A stretch of 64,000 bases of DNA from Vagococcus luciliae (GTDB taxonomy: Bacteria; Bacillota; Bacilli; Lactobacillales; Vagococcaceae), in NCBI RefSeq assembly GCF_024637875.1, contig NZ_CP102451.1:1553001-1617000 (forward strand). Reading direction: 5' to 3'. The first letter of the stretch is position 1, and each line of letters begins with the position of its first letter. Of the stretch, positions 61,729-64,000 are shown one piece after another. A program made the translations under genes and the position numbers. The notes below the pieces were generated by a model. The model did not search any database, was not told the DNA's origin, and saw only the letters and a program-made list of their open reading frames with translations.

Positions 61729-62426
61729 GACAGTACCTCCTTGATTAAATCACACTGATGATTGATTTGTGCTATTTTCTCATCTTGGTTTGTTTTAGAT
61801 TGAGACAACTGATTTATTACGCGTTCATATTGTTCTAATTCAAATTGCCATTTTGCTTTAAACACATCAGATGATTCTTTCATCAAAACAGGACCGAATA
61901 ATTCTTCTGATTCAGTTAGCTCTACTTTTCTATCAGATGCTTCAGCGACAATAATTTCGTATGTTTTATCATTTTCACTCAATATTTTTTCATCTTGAAT
62001 GATGTAATGATTTTCAACTAACCAATGTCTTAGGACATGAGAGCCAACGTTTGGTTGTAAGATTAATAATTCTTTGCGGGTTAAACGGTTTTTGTTTTTA
62101 CCACGTTCTAAAATATCTCGAATTAATGTGCCACCCATCCCACAAATCGTGATAGCACTCACGTTATCATAAGGTTTGATGACTTCCAAGCCATCTCCTA
62201 ATCTGACATCTATTTTATCGGTTAGTAATAAATCATTAACTAATTTTTTAGCAGATTCGTAAGGACCTTTAACCACTTCACCGGCAATAGCCCCTGTAAT
62301 CTGGTTGTTTAATATTAAATGAGCAGGCAAATACGCATGATCAGAGCCGATATCAGCTAAAAAGCTATCCTGTGGCACTAAATTTGCTACTGCTTCCAAA
62401 CGGTTTGATAATTGTTGATAATCCAT
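61725..62426 (-). CDS. trmK: tRNA (adenine(22)-N1)-methyltransferase
   Basis: This 233-residue SAM-dependent enzyme methylates A22 in tRNA. The SAM-binding motif is LADIGSDHAYLPAHLI and a second motif is ITICGMGGTLIRDIL, followed by LILQPNVGSHVLR and the C-terminal coiled-coil. It is the first gene of the operon with the Nif3-like gene and pepT. Confidence 0.93.
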   Translation of the reverse strand: MDYQQLSNRLEAVANLVPQDSFLADIGSDHAYLPAHLILNNQITGAIAGEVVKGPYESAKKLVNDLLLTDKIDVRLGDGLEVIKPYDNVSAITICGMGGTLIRDILERGKNKNRLTRKELLILQPNVGSHVLRHWLVENHYIIQDEKILSENDKTYEIIVAEASDRKVELTESEELFGPVLMKESSDVFKAKWQFELEQYERVINQLSQSKTNQDEKIAQINHQCDLIKEVLS

Positions 62427-62613
62427 ATATTCGCCTCACTTTTTGTCATTAATCTTATTATAACACTAATCGAATTTTTTTAAATGCTATTAACAGTATG
62501 ATTTATATTATTTATTGGAAATCAACATTTAAAAAAATACTCTTATTCTTAAATCTAAAATCAACTTTTTAAAGATAACGACTTCAAAAAGTTCTTATTA
62601 TCGATAAAATAAA

Positions 62614-62645
62614 AAAAGACTGACAAGTAAACTTGCCAGTCTTTT
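62614..62645. terminator. Terminator after typA
   Basis: AAAAGACTGACAAG pairs with CTTGCCAGTCTTTT (one mismatch); T-runs on the minus strand follow the typA stop at 62654. Confidence 0.9.
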
Positions 62646-62653
62646 CAAATTAA

Positions 62654-64000
62654 TTAAGCATTGTCTGCTTGTTTTTTACGTTTCGCTGCTTTTTCACGTT
62701 CAGCTTTGTTTAAGATTTGTTTTCTTAAACGAATGCTTTCTGGTGTTACTTCACAGTATTCATCGTCATTTAAGAATTGTAATGATTCTTCTAATGTTAA
62801 GATTTTTGGTTTTTTAATCACTGATGTTTGGTCTTTTGTTGCAGAACGCACGTTAGTCATTTGTTTTGCTTTTGTAATGTTAACACCTAAGTCATTTTCA
62901 CGAGAGTTTTGGCCCACGATCATTCCTTCGTATACTTCTGTACCTGGCTCAACAAAGACAGTCCCACGTTCTTCAATACTCATGATAGAATATGTTGTTG
63001 CTTTACCTTGGTCGATAGATACTAAGGCACCGTTACGACGACCACTTACTAAGCCAGAGATTACTGGTAAGTATGAGTCAAACGTGTGGTTCATGATACC
63101 ATATCCACGAGTTAATGACATAAATTCAGTTGAGTAACCAATTAACCCACGAGCAGGAGCTAAGAAGATTAAACGGACTTGTCCGTTACCTGAGTTGATC
63201 ATGTCTTGCATTTCTGCTTTACGTTGGCCTAATGACTCGATAACGCCACCCATGTACTCTTCAGGTGTGTCAATTTGCACGCGCTCAAATGGCTCACATA
63301 AGACGCCATCAACGTCACGATAAATAACGCTTGGACGAGATACTTGTAACTCATATCCTTCACGACGCATATTTTCGATTAAGATAGACAAATGCAATTC
63401 CCCACGTCCAGAAACAATCCATTTATCTGGTGATTCAGTTTCTTCCACTTTAAGAGACACATCTGTTTGTAATTGGTTTTGTAGACGTTCTTCGATTTTA
63501 CGAGCAGTCACATATTTACCTTCACGGCCTGCAAATGGAGAGTTGTTAACTAAGAAAGTCATTTGTAATGTTGGCTCATCAATGTGTAGGATTGGTAGAG
63601 CATCTTGGTGGTCCACAGGTGTTACCGTTTCCCCAACGAAGATATCTTCCATACCTGAGATGGCAATCAAATCACCGGCTTTGGCTTCATTAATTTCCAC
63701 ACGAGTTAATCCTAAGAAACCTAATAATTTAGTGACACGGAATTTCTTCACTTCGCCATCTAATTTCATTAAGGCAACTTGGTCCCCAACTTTGATTGTT
63801 CCACGGAAAACACGTCCAATCCCAATACGTCCAACGTAATCATTGTAATCAAGTAAGGATACTTGGAATTGTAATGGTTCATCACTATTATCAACTGGAG
63901 CTGGAATATGCTCAATAATTGAATCTAGTACGTGACTCATTGTGTGCTCTTGATCAGCTGGATCATCAGATAAACTTGATGTTCCGTTTACAGCAGCAGC
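62654..64000 (-). CDS. typA: Ribosome-associated GTPase TypA/BipA, C-terminal part
   Basis: This is the C-terminal part (about 449 residues) of a translational GTPase related to EF-G, cut by the right window edge. The frame runs to the last base, ending on the window side in TSSLSDDPADQEHTMSHVLD, a segment at the end of the G domain. Beta-barrel, domain III and V motifs follow (VNNSPFAGREGKYVTARK, then GRGELHLSILIENMRREGYE). The BipA-specific C-terminal domain ends in basic residues. The ATG at 63940 is internal. It acts in ribosome assembly and stress responses. Confidence 0.95.
   Translation of the reverse strand, partial: AAAVNGTSSLSDDPADQEHTMSHVLDSIIEHIPAPVDNSDEPLQFQVSLLDYNDYVGRIGIGRVFRGTIKVGDQVALMKLDGEVKKFRVTKLLGFLGLTRVEINEAKAGDLIAISGMEDIFVGETVTPVDHQDALPILHIDEPTLQMTFLVNNSPFAGREGKYVTARKIEERLQNQLQTDVSLKVEETESPDKWIVSGRGELHLSILIENMRREGYELQVSRPSVIYRDVDGVLCEPFERVQIDTPEEYMGGVIESLGQRKAEMQDMINSGNGQVRLIFLAPARGLIGYSTEFMSLTRGYGIMNHTFDSYLPVISGLVSGRRNGALVSIDQGKATTYSIMSIEERGTVFVEPGTEVYEGMIVGQNSRENDLGVNITKAKQMTNVRSATKDQTSVIKKPKILTLEESLQFLNDDEYCEVTPESIRLRKQILNKAEREKAAKRKKQADNA

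Overview
The window reads as a chromosomal segment of a low-GC Gram-positive coccus of the Lactobacillales, most likely Enterococcaceae (Enterococcus/Vagococcus-like). The reasons are the AT-rich DNA, strong AGGAGG ribosome binding sites, a XerS-type recombinase, LPXTG surface proteins, the nrdR-dnaB-dnaI and DUF177-rpmF gene orders, a CtsR operator at clpB and a CopB-type ATPase. The genus is inferred from gene content only. Most genes lie on the minus strand. No rRNA, tRNA, CRISPR array, prophage or intact insertion sequence was seen.

Layout. 0-3.3 kb: the end of aspartate 4-decarboxylase, a DUF998 membrane protein, and xerS with a perfect 19-bp inverted repeat upstream that is a candidate dif site. 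3.3-3.94 kb: an AT-rich gap. 3.9-12.2 kb: one large operon aroE-aroF-aroB-aroC-tyrA-aroA-aroK-pheA, covering most of the shikimate pathway and the Tyr/Phe branch. Ahead of it lie a consensus promoter, a 21-codon leader peptide ending in a Tyr/Phe cluster, alternative hairpins and a terminator, which looks like ribosome-mediated attenuation. 12.2-22.4 kb: accessory genes, including a GNAT enzyme, a minimal tyrosine recombinase with four AGTTCA half-sites, a VOC protein, a penicillin-acylase-like hydrolase, an eight-repeat FIVAR LPXTG protein, CopB and an XRE/membrane pair. 22.5-27.3 kb: lepA, an Eis-like acetyltransferase, DUF805 and a GTPase. 27.3-33 kb: a variable region with a thioester/Cna-B LPXTG adhesin between two decayed gene remnants, a mazEF pair and an orphan 414-residue protein. 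33-38.2 kb: a phosphonate-type ABC transporter operon (phnD-phnC-phnE-phnE) ending in a 5'-nucleotidase family enzyme.

38.3-64 kb is mostly housekeeping: a CoA-binding protein, plsY, rpmF, dnaI, dnaB, nrdR, an MFS exporter, coaE-mutM-polA, a GntR/DUF5808 pair, BI-1, a hotdog protein without a normal start codon, murC, a disordered protein in the place where a soluble FtsK-type translocase can occur, OsmC, a DUF5052 lipoprotein, clpB, pepT, a Nif3-like gene, trmK and the partial typA.

How the parts work together. The aro operon turns PEP and erythrose-4-phosphate into chorismate and then toward Phe and Tyr, but aroD and chorismate mutase are absent here and must lie elsewhere. The phn operon pairs import of a phosphorus compound with a phosphoesterase, and its upstream region has Pho-box-like repeats. 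The two surface proteins and the neighbouring remnants suggest host-interaction loci under turnover. Points most worth following up: the aro leader peptide, the dif-like palindrome, the recombinase half-sites, the hotdog gene with an apparent ATC start, the motor-less protein next to murC, and the orphan gene beside mazEF.
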